From Haematobacter genomosp. 1 (lineage in GTDB: Bacteria > Pseudomonadota > Alphaproteobacteria > Rhodobacterales > Rhodobacteraceae), in assembly GCF_002196855.1 (NCBI RefSeq), contig NZ_NIPW01000039.1, positions 1 through 64,000 on the forward strand: 64,000 nt of DNA, in the 5' to 3' direction. The notes beneath the pieces were generated by a model that was given only the letters and a program-made list of their open reading frames with translations, made no database searches and was not told the DNA's origin. The position numbers were made by a program, and so were the translations under genes. Positions 53,756 through 62,621 of the stretch are shown here, one piece after another; within the stretch, counting starts at the first letter, position 1, and each line of letters starts with the position of its first letter.

Positions 53756-54214
53756 ATGCGTCCCTTCGGTCTAATCGATGCGTTGAAGGGGGCCATCGGC
53801 CCCGGTCTTTCCCGTCCCGCCGAATTGCAGGTGGGCGCGCTTTGCTGGCGTGAGCAGGCGGGGAGGCGGGAATTTCTTCTGGTCAATACCCTCAACACCC
53901 GGCGCTGGATCGTGCCGAAGGGCTGGCCGATGAAGGGCCGCTCTCTGGCGGAGGCCGCTTCCATCGAGGCGTGGGAGGAGGCCGGCGTCCGCGGGGCCTT
54001 GAGCGAGCAGCCGATCGGCAGCTATGTCTATGACAAGCTGACCGGCACGGGCCTGCCTGTGCGCTGCGAAGTGCGGGTCTTCCCGATCGAAGTGACGGAA
54101 CTTGCCGACAGCTACCCGGAAAAGCGCAGGCGTGACCGTCGCTGGGCCACGCGGGAGGAGGCAATGTCCCTGTTGGGGGAGCCCGATCTCAAAAGGCTGA
54201 TCGCGACGGTCTGA
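53756..54214 (+). CDS. NUDIX hydrolase
   Basis: 152 residues. The Nudix box starts at GWPMKGRSLAEAA and ends at EAWEEAGV, with the REUxEE Arg replaced by Ile while the metal-binding glutamates are kept. The N-terminus resembles diphosphoinositol/diadenosine polyphosphate hydrolases (PKGW). The substrate is not determinable. Upstream of the phosphate transporter with a 22-nt gap. Confidence 0.87.
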   Translation: MRPFGLIDALKGAIGPGLSRPAELQVGALCWREQAGRREFLLVNTLNTRRWIVPKGWPMKGRSLAEAASIEAWEEAGVRGALSEQPIGSYVYDKLTGTGLPVRCEVRVFPIEVTELADSYPEKRRRDRRWATREEAMSLLGEPDLKRLIATV

Positions 54215-54236
54215 CGGGCGTCTCGGGGGAGGATGC

Positions 54237-55706
54237 ATGACCGGACCTTACGGCCCGCCGGAGCCGCCGAATCGCTGGCGCACGCTCGACCGTGATCTGA
54301 AGCGCCTCGGTCGTCTGGAGGTGGCCTCCGCCTATGTTTCCCGTCCCCTGGTCGCAGGCGCGATCGCTCTGGTTTTCGTGCTGCTGGCCGGGGGGGCCGC
54401 CGTCGCTGTGGGAGGGCGGTCGGACATCGCCGTTCTGGCCGTCGCGGCGGTGCTGGCCGGTTACATGGCGCTCAACATCGGGGCCAACGATATCGGCAAT
54501 ACCATGGGGCCGGCGGTCGGTGCGCGGGCGATCGGCCTTGGCGCTGCGCTGTTCGCCGCGGCCGTTGCAGAGGCCGCGGGCGCACTGATCTCTGGTCGTG
54601 AAGTGGTGGCGACGATCTCCGGCAGGCTCATCCCGTTGGAAGGGCTGTCCGATCCCCGGCAGATCATCCCCGTGATGATCGCGGCATTGGCGGCGGCCTC
54701 TCTCTGGATCAACCTCGCGGGATGGCTTCGCGCCCCGGTCTCCACTACCCATGCCATCGTCGGTGCCGTTGCGGGTGCCGGGGTCAGCGCGGTGGGACCG
54801 GGGGCCGTCAACTGGCCGCAGATCGGCGTGATCGCCGGAGGCTGGGTGCTGTCACCGCTGCTGGGCGGGGGGCTTTCTGCCGGGTTTCTCGCGCTGGTGA
54901 ATGCGCTCATCGCCGACCGGGAGGACAAGATCGCCGCAGCGCAACGCTGGCTGCCGGTGCTGATCGGCGTGATGGTCGCCGTGTTCGGTGTTTACGTCTT
55001 CGTTCGTGCGCTGCCTGCGCTCTCCGTGCCAGCGGTGTTTTTGCCGGGGATCTCCCTTGTCCTGGGGGGCCTCGCCTGGCTCATCGCCCGGCCTGTGGTC
55101 AGGAGAGCGGCCATCGGGCTGGAGAACCGGCGCCGGTCGCTGCGACGGTTGTTTGGCCCCTCGCTCGTCATGGCATCGCTCCTGCTGTGTTTTGCACATG
55201 GCTCCAACGATGTGTCGAACGCCATCGGTCCGCTGGTGGCGATCGTGGAGGCGTTGGGGCAGGGGCGGGCGCATGCGGGTGGTCCGGCCTGGACGATCCT
55301 GCTCGGCGCGGCGGGGCTGTCCGTGGGGCTCGTGCTCTTCGGTGCCCGTCTCATCCGCATTGTGGGAAGCGAGATCACCCGTCTCAATCCCGTCAGGTCG
55401 TGGTGCGTGGCGCTTTCCACGGCGATGACGGTGCTCATGGCCTCCGCCGCGGGGCTTCCGGTCAGTTCCACCCATATCGCCGTGGGCGGTGTCTTCGGCG
55501 TCGGATTTTACCGGGAATGGCAGGCGCGCCGGGCCGGTCCGCCGCGCGATGCGGCCGCAGCGCCGCCGGAGGTCGCCCGGAGGCGGCGGCTGGTCCGCCG
55601 GTCTCACGTGCTGACGATCCTCGCGGCCTGGATCGTTACCGTCCCGCTCTGCGCCGCCTTTGCGGGGCTTATTTATGCTCTCACGCGGCTCGCGAGCCTT
55701 GTCTGA
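54237..55706 (+). CDS. pit: PiT-family inorganic phosphate transporter
   Basis: 489 residues, about ten helices. The two PiT repeats are plain: GANDIGNTMGPAVGARAIG in the N-terminal half and FAHGSNDVSNAIGPLVAI in the C-terminal half, with a central cytoplasmic loop. Low-affinity, cation-coupled phosphate uptake is expected. The N-terminal 60 residues are longer and more basic than in E. coli PitA. Confidence 0.93.
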   Translation: MTGPYGPPEPPNRWRTLDRDLKRLGRLEVASAYVSRPLVAGAIALVFVLLAGGAAVAVGGRSDIAVLAVAAVLAGYMALNIGANDIGNTMGPAVGARAIGLGAALFAAAVAEAAGALISGREVVATISGRLIPLEGLSDPRQIIPVMIAALAAASLWINLAGWLRAPVSTTHAIVGAVAGAGVSAVGPGAVNWPQIGVIAGGWVLSPLLGGGLSAGFLALVNALIADREDKIAAAQRWLPVLIGVMVAVFGVYVFVRALPALSVPAVFLPGISLVLGGLAWLIARPVVRRAAIGLENRRRSLRRLFGPSLVMASLLLCFAHGSNDVSNAIGPLVAIVEALGQGRAHAGGPAWTILLGAAGLSVGLVLFGARLIRIVGSEITRLNPVRSWCVALSTAMTVLMASAAGLPVSSTHIAVGGVFGVGFYREWQARRAGPPRDAAAAPPEVARRRRLVRRSHVLTILAAWIVTVPLCAAFAGLIYALTRLASLV

Positions 55707-55709
55707 CGT

Positions 55710-57002
55710 TCACACGATCACTTCCAGCGGGGTCTGTGCGCCAACGCCGAACACCCGCTTGTAGCGCGCGATCTCGTCTTCGGGCCCCATGGCCTTGTTC
55801 GGGTTGTCCGACAATTTTACCGTCGGATAGCCATTGGCGGAGACAGCCTTGCAAACGAGGCTGAAGGGCGCAAGCGCATCGCCGGGCACCAGACCACGGA
55901 AATCATTGGTGAGCAGAGTGCCCCAGCCGAAGCTAACCTTCACCCGGCCCGCGAACTGGGCATGAAGCTCCAGAATCTTGTCCACATCCAGCCCGTCAGA
56001 GAAGATCACCAGCTTCTGGCGCGGGTCTTCGCCCCTCGACTTCCACCAGGCGATGGCGGTTTCAGCCCCCTCCGCGGGATCGCCCGAATCGATGCGGATG
56101 CCGGTCCAGCTTGCCAGCCAGTCCGGCGCATGGTCGAGAAAGCCCCTCGTGCCGAAAGTATCGGGCAGGATGATGCGCAGATTACCGTCATGCTCCTCAT
56201 GCCAGTCCGCCAGCACCTTGTAGGGCGCTTGCGCCAGTTCGGCGTCATCGCGGGCCAGCGCGGCATAGACCATGGGAAGTTCATGGGCGTTCGTCCCGAT
56301 CGCCTCCACCTCGCGCCGCATCGCGATCAGGCAGTTGGAGGTGCCGGTGAAGGTCTGGCCAAGGCCCTCCCTCATCGCCTGCACGCACCAGTCCTGCCAG
56401 AGGAAGGAATGCCGCCGCCGTGTGCCGAAATCCGCGATGCGAAGGCTTGGCACACCGCGAAGCCGCTCGATCTTTTCCCAGATCTTGGTCATCGCGCGGG
56501 CGTAGAGCACCTGAAGTTCGAAGCGGCCCATCGTCTCCAGCACCGCGCGGGAGCGCAGTTCCATCAGCACGGCGAGCGCCGGGATCTCCCACAGCATCAC
56601 CTCCGGCCACGCGCCTTCGAAGGTCAGTTCATACTGACCGTCCCGTTTTTCAAGCTCATAGGGCGGCAGTCGAAGGTTCTCGAACCATTCCATGAAGTCG
56701 GGGCGGAACATCTGGCGCTTGCCGTAGAAGGTGTTGCCGCGCAGCCAGGTGGACTCCCCCCGGCTGAGCGAGAGCGAGCGGATATGGTCGAGCTGCTCGC
56801 GCAGTTCACCCTCGTCGATCAGGTCCGCCAGACGCACGTCCTTGGAGCGGTTGATGAGGCTGAAAGTGACGCGCGCATCCGGGTTGTTGCGGAACACCGA
56901 CTGGCACATCAGCAGCTTGTAGAAGTCCGTGTCGATCAGGGACCGCACGATCGGGTCGATCTTCCACTTGTGATTATAGACCCGCGTCGCGATGTCGGCC
57001 AT
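55710..57002 (-). CDS. pncB: Nicotinate phosphoribosyltransferase
   Basis: 430 residues; makes nicotinate mononucleotide from nicotinate and [18 protein letters not shown] and [12 protein letters not shown], with [11 protein letters not shown] (phosphate site) near 330, are NAPRTase family marks. The ATG at 57002 starts inside the end of pncA, coupling deamidation to phosphoribosylation. Stop faces the pit stop with a 3-nt gap. Confidence 0.95.
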   Translation of the reverse strand: MADIATRVYNHKWKIDPIVRSLIDTDFYKLLMCQSVFRNNPDARVTFSLINRSKDVRLADLIDEGELREQLDHIRSLSLSRGESTWLRGNTFYGKRQMFRPDFMEWFENLRLPPYELEKRDGQYELTFEGAWPEVMLWEIPALAVLMELRSRAVLETMGRFELQVLYARAMTKIWEKIERLRGVPSLRIADFGTRRRHSFLWQDWCVQAMREGLGQTFTGTSNCLIAMRREVEAIGTNAHELPMVYAALARDDAELAQAPYKVLADWHEEHDGNLRIILPDTFGTRGFLDHAPDWLASWTGIRIDSGDPAEGAETAIAWWKSRGEDPRQKLVIFSDGLDVDKILELHAQFAGRVKVSFGWGTLLTNDFRGLVPGDALAPFSLVCKAVSANGYPTVKLSDNPNKAMGPEDEIARYKRVFGVGAQTPLEVIV

Positions 57003-57612
57003 GGCACTCCTCCAGTATCACGCCCTTGTCGCGCATCTCGTCGATGGCGCGGGCCAGCGACCCGTCGAGGTCGATCCCCCGGCAAGCCCCGTTCAGAACC
57101 GTCACCTCGAACCCCAGCGAGGCACCGTCGATCGCCGAATAGGCCACGCAGAAGTCGGTCGCCAGCCCCACCAGTGTGATGGACGAGACACCCCGGCTTC
57201 TGAGATAGCCCTCCAGCCCCGTGGGCGTGATACGGTCGTTCTCGAAGAAGGCGGAGTAGCTGTCGATTTCCCGCCGGAAGCCCTTGCGCAGGATCAGGTC
57301 GGCACGGTCCGTCTCCAGATCCGGGTGGAAGCGCGCCCCTTCGCTGCCCTGCACGCAATGGTCGGGCCACAGAACCTGCGGCCCATAGACGAGGTCCACC
57401 GTCTCATAGGGTGTCTTGCCTGCGTGAGTGCTCGCAAAGGATGTATGATCGGCCGGGTGCCAGTCCTGCGTCAGCACCGTAGTGCCGTAATCCCGCAGCA
57501 GGCGGTTGACCCGCGGGACGATCGCATCGCCATCGGTCACGGCCAGCGCGCCGCCGGGGCAGAAATCGTTCTGGACGTCGATGACGATCAGGGCCTTGCT
57601 GTCGGTTGTCAT
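56974..57612 (-). CDS. pncA: Nicotinamidase
   Basis: 212 residues, isochorismatase-like fold. Catalytic Asp in IVIDVQNDF, metal site QDWHPADH and WPDHCVQG, nucleophile Cys in [10 protein letters not shown]. Converts nicotinamide to nicotinate. It overlaps pncB by 29 bases, so the two NAD-salvage enzymes are made from one message. Confidence 0.96.
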   Translation of the reverse strand: MTTDSKALIVIDVQNDFCPGGALAVTDGDAIVPRVNRLLRDYGTTVLTQDWHPADHTSFASTHAGKTPYETVDLVYGPQVLWPDHCVQGSEGARFHPDLETDRADLILRKGFRREIDSYSAFFENDRITPTGLEGYLRSRGVSSITLVGLATDFCVAYSAIDGASLGFEVTVLNGACRGIDLDGSLARAIDEMRDKGVILEECHGRHRDAGL

Positions 57613-57645
57613 GGTCCGTTCCTCCTCGGTCCCGGTGCGTTGCGC

Positions 57646-59175
57646 CTAGAGCATGGCGCCAAGGGCGACGCCCGCAAGGGCAATGACCGCACCGGAGAGC
57701 GCGATCAGCACCGGATGCACGCGCTGGGGCTTCGGCTGCGGCGGAGGCGGGTCTGACTGGCGGATCAGCGCGTCCTCCACCAGTCCGGGAAGCCGGGGGC
57801 CGAAGCGGGCCATCACCCGCGCCGTCCGGGCAAGGTCATGCGCCACGGCCCGCGGGCCGAGGTTCTGGCGGATATAGTCCTCCACCACCGGCTTCGCGGC
57901 CTGCCACATGTTGATATTGGGGTCGAGCGAGCGTGCCACGCCTTCCGTCACCACCATGGTGCGTTGCAGAAGGATGAGTTCCGTCCGTGTCTGCATCCCG
58001 AACCGCTCCGTCACGTCGAACAGGTAGGCGAGCAGCCGCCCCATGGAGATGCGCGAGGCATCCATTCCGAAGATCGGCTCTCCCACCGCGCGAAGCGCAC
58101 GGGCGAAATCGTCCACCGAACGGTCATGGGGAACATAGCCTGCCTCGAAATGCACTTCCGCCACGCGACGGTAGTCGCGCCGGATGAAGCCGTACAGGAT
58201 CTCCGCATAGACGCGCCGGGTATATTCGTCGATCCGCCCCATGATGCCGAAGTCATAGGCGATGAGCGTGCCGTCCAATGCGACCTTCAGGTTCCCCTGA
58301 TGCATGTCGCCGTGGAACAGCCCGTCGCGGAGGGCGTGGCGCAGGAAAAGCTGGATGACCCGCTCGCCCAGTTCCCTGCGGTCGATGCCCGCCGCGTCGA
58401 TGGCGGCGATGTCGCCCAGCGGAATGCCGTCCGCCCAGCCCAGCGTCATTACCCGGCGCGCGGAGAAGCCCCAGAACACCTTGGGAACCCTGAAGCCCGC
58501 ATCGCCCCCGGTATTCGCCGCGAATTCGTCGGCGGAGGCGGCTTCCGAGCGCAGGTCCAGTTCGCCGGTCACCACGCCGTCGAAATGCCGCACCACGTCT
58601 GACGGCCGGAGGCGGCGGGAGGCGGGGGACAGCGTCTCGATCACGCTGGCCGCGAAATAGAAGGCGTCGATGTCGCGGCGGAAGGCGCGTTCGATACCGG
58701 GGCGGGTGACCTTGACCGCGACCTCCTCCCCCGTATCCGCGCGCCGGGCATGGTGAACCTGCGCGATGGAGGCTGCCGCGACGGGGTCGGAAAATTCGGA
58801 GAACAGCTCCTCCACCGGCGCGCCCAGTTCCTCCGCCACCGTCACCTTGGCGATATCGGTGGAGAAGGGGGGCAGGCTGTCCTGCAGGACGCGAAGCTGC
58901 TCCGCCACTTCCGGGCCGACCACATCGGGGCGGGTGGAGAGGATCTGGCCGAATTTCACATAGGCCGGCCCCAGCGCATTCAGCGCGCGCGCTGCGGGCG
59001 GCAGCGAGGGATCCCCCTCCGCGCCCAGCCACGCCAGCGGCCAGCCCACCACCCGCGCCAGCAGCCGGAGCCGCGGCGGCGCATCCATTGCGTTCAGCAC
59101 GATGCCCATGGCGCCCGCGCGTTGCAGCGTGGCGCCCGTCTGAATCAGGCGCCAGATGTTGTGCGGCCCCCGCAC
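57646..59175 (-). CDS. ubiB: Ubiquinone biosynthesis protein kinase-like UbiB
   Basis: 509 residues. ABC1/ADCK atypical kinase: [15 protein letters not shown] (KxGQ) near 72, Ala-rich nucleotide loop around [20 protein letters not shown] catalytic loop and DFG. Two C-terminal membrane helices end the protein. Needed for coenzyme Q assembly. The ubiE stop abuts this ATG with no gap. Confidence 0.95.
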   Translation of the reverse strand: MRGPHNIWRLIQTGATLQRAGAMGIVLNAMDAPPRLRLLARVVGWPLAWLGAEGDPSLPPAARALNALGPAYVKFGQILSTRPDVVGPEVAEQLRVLQDSLPPFSTDIAKVTVAEELGAPVEELFSEFSDPVAAASIAQVHHARRADTGEEVAVKVTRPGIERAFRRDIDAFYFAASVIETLSPASRRLRPSDVVRHFDGVVTGELDLRSEAASADEFAANTGGDAGFRVPKVFWGFSARRVMTLGWADGIPLGDIAAIDAAGIDRRELGERVIQLFLRHALRDGLFHGDMHQGNLKVALDGTLIAYDFGIMGRIDEYTRRVYAEILYGFIRRDYRRVAEVHFEAGYVPHDRSVDDFARALRAVGEPIFGMDASRISMGRLLAYLFDVTERFGMQTRTELILLQRTMVVTEGVARSLDPNINMWQAAKPVVEDYIRQNLGPRAVAHDLARTARVMARFGPRLPGLVEDALIRQSDPPPPQPKPQRVHPVLIALSGAVIALAGVALGAML

Positions 59176-59925
59176 CTAGAGCTTCCACCCCGAATGAAGG
59201 GCGGCGATTCCCATGGACAGGTTGCGGTACTTGACGTTCTCGAACCCCGCGTCGCGGATCATTCCGGCGAATGTCTCCTGATCGGGGAACTTGCGGATCG
59301 ACTCGACCAGATACTGATAGCTGTCGCGGTCGTTCGCCACGATCTGCCCCATCACGGGGATCACGTTGAAGGAGTATCGGTCATAGAGCCATTGCAGCCC
59401 CTCGTTCGGGATCTGGCTGAACTCCAGCACCATGAGCCGCCCGCCGGGCTTCAGCACGCGGTAGGCTTCGGAAAGCGCGTCCTGAATGCGCGTCACGTTA
59501 CGGATGCCGAAGGAGATGGTGTAAACGTCGAAGGACGCGTCCTTCAGCGGCAGCGCCATCGCATCGCCCGTCACCCAGTCCAGCCGGTCGGAGAGGGAGG
59601 CGGCCTCCGCCCGCTTGCGCCCCTCCACCAGCATGGATTCCGTCATGTCGAGCACAACGGCCTCCGTGCCGCGCGCGCGGGACAGGAAGCGGAAGGAGAT
59701 GTCGCCCGTCCCCCCTGCCACGTCCAGCAGCCGCTGACCGGGCCGGGGCGCGAGCCAGTCCATCATCGCGTTCTTCCACAGCCGGTGGACGCCGCCCGAC
59801 ATCAGGTCGTTCATCACATCGTAACGGGAGGCGACGCGGGTGAACACGCCGTGGACCAGACCGGCCTTCTCCTCCTCCGCCACGGTGCGGAAGCCGAAAT
59901 GGGTTGTGCTGTCGTTCTGGGCCAT
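59176..59925 (-). CDS. ubiE: Ubiquinone/menaquinone methyltransferase UbiE
   Basis: 249 residues; C-methylates the benzoquinol ring. SAM motif [13 protein letters not shown] (about 68-80) and [15 protein letters not shown], with the FG-IRNVTR stretch. Strong GGAGGGAAG site before ATG 59925. Cotranscribed with ubiB; divergent from mutM, a conserved alphaproteobacterial layout. Confidence 0.96.
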   Translation of the reverse strand: MAQNDSTTHFGFRTVAEEEKAGLVHGVFTRVASRYDVMNDLMSGGVHRLWKNAMMDWLAPRPGQRLLDVAGGTGDISFRFLSRARGTEAVVLDMTESMLVEGRKRAEAASLSDRLDWVTGDAMALPLKDASFDVYTISFGIRNVTRIQDALSEAYRVLKPGGRLMVLEFSQIPNEGLQWLYDRYSFNVIPVMGQIVANDRDSYQYLVESIRKFPDQETFAGMIRDAGFENVKYRNLSMGIAALHSGWKL

Positions 59926-59997
59926 GCTTCCCTCCGGGTGCATTGTCGCGGGCTGCCCGCCCGATATAACGCCCCCGACTTGGAGAGGAAGCCGAAA

Positions 59998-60849
59998 GTG
60001 CCCGAACTGCCGGAAGTAGAGACGGTTCGCCGCGGATTGCTGCCGGTGATGGAGGGGCGGCGCATCCTCCGGGCGGAGGTCAACCGCCCCGATCTGCGCT
60101 GGCCGCTGCCCGAACAGATGGCGGAGCGACTGACCGGGCGGCGCGTGGAGGCGCTGCGGCGACGGTCGAAATACATCCTCGCCGATCTGGACGGGGGGGA
60201 GACGCTGCTGATCCATCTCGGCATGTCGGGCCGGATGCTGATCGCGCAAGCGGAGGTCGGAGTGTTTCACCATGCACTTCCCGCGGCGGAGAAGCACGAT
60301 CACGTCGTCCTGACCATGGAAGACGGCGCGCGCGTCACCTTCAACGACGCGCGGCGGTTCGGCATGATGGACCTGTGGCCGACCGCCGATCTTGCTGCGC
60401 ACCCGCTGCTCGCGGGGCTGGGACCGGAACCGTTCGGCAACGATTTCAGCGAAACCTACCTGGCGGAGCGTCTGCGGGGCCGGGCGATGCCGGTGAAGGC
60501 GGCGCTGCTCGATCAGCGCATCGTGGCGGGCCTGGGCAACATATACGTCTGCGAGGCGCTCCACGATGCCCGGATTTCGCCCGAGCGGCGCGTGCGCGAC
60601 ATGACCGAGGCGGAGATCGTCACACTTGTCCCCGCGATCCGCGACGTGCTGGCCCGCGCGATCGAGGCGGGGGGGTCGAGTCTGCGCGACTATCGGCAGG
60701 CGGACGGGGAGCTTGGCTATTTCCAGCATTCCTTCCGCGTGTACGGGCGGGAAGGGCTGCCCTGTCTCCGCCCCGGCTGCGTCGGCACGGTGCGGCGGGT
60801 CGTGCAATCGGGCCGCTCGTCTTTCTTCTGTCCGGTCTGCCAGCGCTGA
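59998..60849 (+). CDS. mutM: Formamidopyrimidine-DNA glycosylase
   Basis: 283 residues; removes 8-oxoguanine and cuts abasic DNA. Start GTG gives the mature PELPEVETV (Pro nucleophile after Met). Conserved Lys in the LGMSGRM-adjacent RRRSKYIL stretch, H2TH region [11 protein letters not shown], and a C-terminal zinc finger (CLRPGC ... FFCPVC). Neighbour of ubiEB. Confidence 0.96.
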   Translation: MPELPEVETVRRGLLPVMEGRRILRAEVNRPDLRWPLPEQMAERLTGRRVEALRRRSKYILADLDGGETLLIHLGMSGRMLIAQAEVGVFHHALPAAEKHDHVVLTMEDGARVTFNDARRFGMMDLWPTADLAAHPLLAGLGPEPFGNDFSETYLAERLRGRAMPVKAALLDQRIVAGLGNIYVCEALHDARISPERRVRDMTEAEIVTLVPAIRDVLARAIEAGGSSLRDYRQADGELGYFQHSFRVYGREGLPCLRPGCVGTVRRVVQSGRSSFFCPVCQR

Positions 60850-60913
60850 GAACCCTTGATCCGTCGGGGCAGGCTGGTAGGTATCTCGCCAGCATCAGGA
60901 TTGGGAGTGGCGC

Positions 60914-61690
60914 ATGGCCTATGAAACGCTGATCGTCGAGATCGAGGACGGGGTGGAGCTGATCCGGCTCAACCGGCCGGAGGCGCTGAACGCGCTGAAC
61001 TCGAAACTGCTTGGCGAACTGGCGGAGGCCGTGACGGCGGCCGACAAGGACGAGCGCGTCCGTTGTATCGTCATCACCGGCTCGGAAAAGGCCTTTGCCG
61101 CCGGGGCCGACATCAAGGAGATGTCGGAAAAGACCTTCGTGCAGATGTATACGGAGAACTTCTTCACCCCGGAGACGGAGCGGTTCTGCAACTGCCGCAA
61201 ACCGATCATCGCGGCTGTGTCCGGCTATGCGCTGGGGGGGGGCTGCGAACTGGCCATGATGTGCGATTTCATCATCGCGGCGGAGACGGCGAAGTTCGGT
61301 CAGCCCGAGATCAACCTCGGCGTCATCGCGGGGATCGGCGGGACACAGCGCCTGACGCGCTTCGTGGGCAAGTCCAAGTCCATGGACATGCACCTGACGG
61401 GCCGCTTCATGGATGCGGCGGAGGCGGAGCGTGCGGGCCTCGTCTCCCGCGTCGTGCCGGCCAAGAGCCTGGTGGACGAGGCGATGGCCACGGCCCGCAA
61501 GATCGCGGAGAAGTCGCTCATCACCACGATGGCGGTCAAGGAGACCGTCAACCGGGCTTATGAGACGACGCTGGCCGAGGGCGTGCTGTTCGAACGGCGG
61601 GTGTTCCACGCGCTGTTTTCCACCGAGGATCAGAAGGAAGGCATGGCCGCTTTCCTTGAAAAGCGGCAGCCGCAGTTCCGCGACCGCTGA
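60914..61690 (+). CDS. Enoyl-CoA hydratase
   Basis: 258 residues of crotonase fold. Oxyanion-hole motifs [11 protein letters not shown] and [15 protein letters not shown], catalytic Glu in GQPEINLG and the second Glu in the GGTQRLTR stretch. Probably fatty-acid beta-oxidation (PaaF/EchA type). Follows mutM by 64 nt. Confidence 0.93.
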   Translation: MAYETLIVEIEDGVELIRLNRPEALNALNSKLLGELAEAVTAADKDERVRCIVITGSEKAFAAGADIKEMSEKTFVQMYTENFFTPETERFCNCRKPIIAAVSGYALGGGCELAMMCDFIIAAETAKFGQPEINLGVIAGIGGTQRLTRFVGKSKSMDMHLTGRFMDAAEAERAGLVSRVVPAKSLVDEAMATARKIAEKSLITTMAVKETVNRAYETTLAEGVLFERRVFHALFSTEDQKEGMAAFLEKRQPQFRDR

Positions 61691-61705
61691 TTCACCCTTC
61701 CCTTC

Positions 61706-61734
61706 GGAGGCCGACTCGCTTATAGGCGGCCTCC
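61706..61734 (+). terminator. Hairpin after enoyl-CoA hydratase
   Basis: GGAGGCCG (61706-61713) pairs perfectly with CGGCCTCC (61727-61734). No U-tract; intrinsic termination uncertain. Confidence 0.5.
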
Positions 61735-61768
61735 ACATGCGCGTGGGCCCGCTTAGGCATGATTCCGT

Positions 61769-61830
61769 TCCGCTTCGGCGGAGATTGGGTCTTTGCGCGA
61801 TCAAACGACAGATCGATAGGATAGAGACCC
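61769..61830 (+). promoter_or_regulatory. Structured rpsT 5' leader
   Basis: A UUCG-capped hairpin TCCGC-TTCG-GCGGA (61769-61782), then a long-range stem GGGTCT (61787-61792) with AGACCC (61825-61830) that encloses CGATC/GATCG (61798-61815) and the AGGA ribosome site. The outer stem ends one base before the ATG, suggesting control of translation. Confidence 0.55.
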
Positions 61831-61831
61831 A

Positions 61832-62110
61832 ATGGCCAATACGCCCCAGTCCAAGAAACGCGCCCGTCAGAACGAAGCCCGCTATGCGGTGAACAAGGCC
61901 CGCCGCTCGCGGATCCGCACCTACCTGCGCAAGGTCGAGGAAGCCATCGCTTCCGGCGATCAGACCGCCGCCGCGGAAGCCCTTCGTCTTGCCCAGCCGG
62001 AGCTGGCGCGTGGGGTGAGCAAAGGGGTGGTGCACAAGAACACCGCTGCCCGCAAGATGTCGCGTCTTGCCTCGCGGGTCAAAGGCCTCGCAGTGGCCGA
62101 GAACGCCTGA
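61832..62110 (+). CDS. rpsT: 30S ribosomal protein S20
   Basis: 92 residues, very basic: [26 protein letters not shown], then [13 protein letters not shown]. Binds 16S rRNA early in assembly. E. coli S20 represses its own translation; the leader stem here is placed for that. Ends with a good terminator. Confidence 0.97.
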   Translation: MANTPQSKKRARQNEARYAVNKARRSRIRTYLRKVEEAIASGDQTAAAEALRLAQPELARGVSKGVVHKNTAARKMSRLASRVKGLAVAENA

Positions 62111-62133
62111 TTATATATGAATTTCAATAAGTT

Positions 62134-62167
62134 GAGGGGTGTGCTGCGGCGCGCCCCTCTTCTTTTT
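62134..62167 (+). terminator. Terminator of rpsT
   Basis: GAGGGGTGTG (62134-62143) pairs with CGCGCCCCTC (62150-62159), two G-U pairs, then TTCTTTTT. Confidence 0.85.
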
Positions 62168-62621
62168 GCGCAGCGAGTGTGGCGTTTTTGCGGCGCTGTT
62201 ACGAGACTGTCGGGATTCGCTGCGACAAAGACCGAGTCAAGGTCGAAGTTCTGTTGCAGCCGGTGAGCACCGCTTGCTAGCTTGGCTGTGCGATTCACAT
62301 CGTCCTGGGGGGACCTGAGGAAACCCAGTTCGTGTACCGTCGGGCCCCTGCTGCCGCTTGGGGTTCCGATTGGAACGGGCGCGACACCGGTTTCCGTTCG
62401 GTGGCAGAAAAAACGCCTGACCGTGCCATTCGGTGCGGCGGTATTCTGTTGCCGGCCTGTCCGATACTGGAGCCTGCTGGTGCAGCCCGTCGGGGCCGGA
62501 CCGTCCTTCCATCGTGGGGGGCGGCCCGGAAGGTGTTTTTCGCGGGACTGTATGTTGGGCGTACCGCGACTCGCGGTCGGGACGAGTGACCGAGGACGGG
62601 ATGAAACGCGCCGGAGAGATG
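62168..62621 (+). other. rpsT-dnaA intergenic region
   Basis: About 450 nt, GC-rich, no gene I can support. I see no TTATNCACA DnaA box or AT-rich unwinding element, so there is no evidence that the origin lies here. It holds a dyad 45-60 nt before dnaA. Confidence 0.6.
62563..62577. promoter_or_regulatory. Perfect inverted repeat before dnaA
   Basis: ACCGCG-ACT-CGCGGT, 6-bp arms and a 3-nt centre, about 45 nt before the dnaA start at 62622 (24 nt before the alternative ATG 62601). Operator or leader hairpin. Confidence 0.45.

Noticed and set aside
62168-62621. Chromosomal origin next to dnaA
   Set aside because: No DnaA-box cluster and no AT-rich element visible; in many alphaproteobacteria the origin is not beside dnaA.
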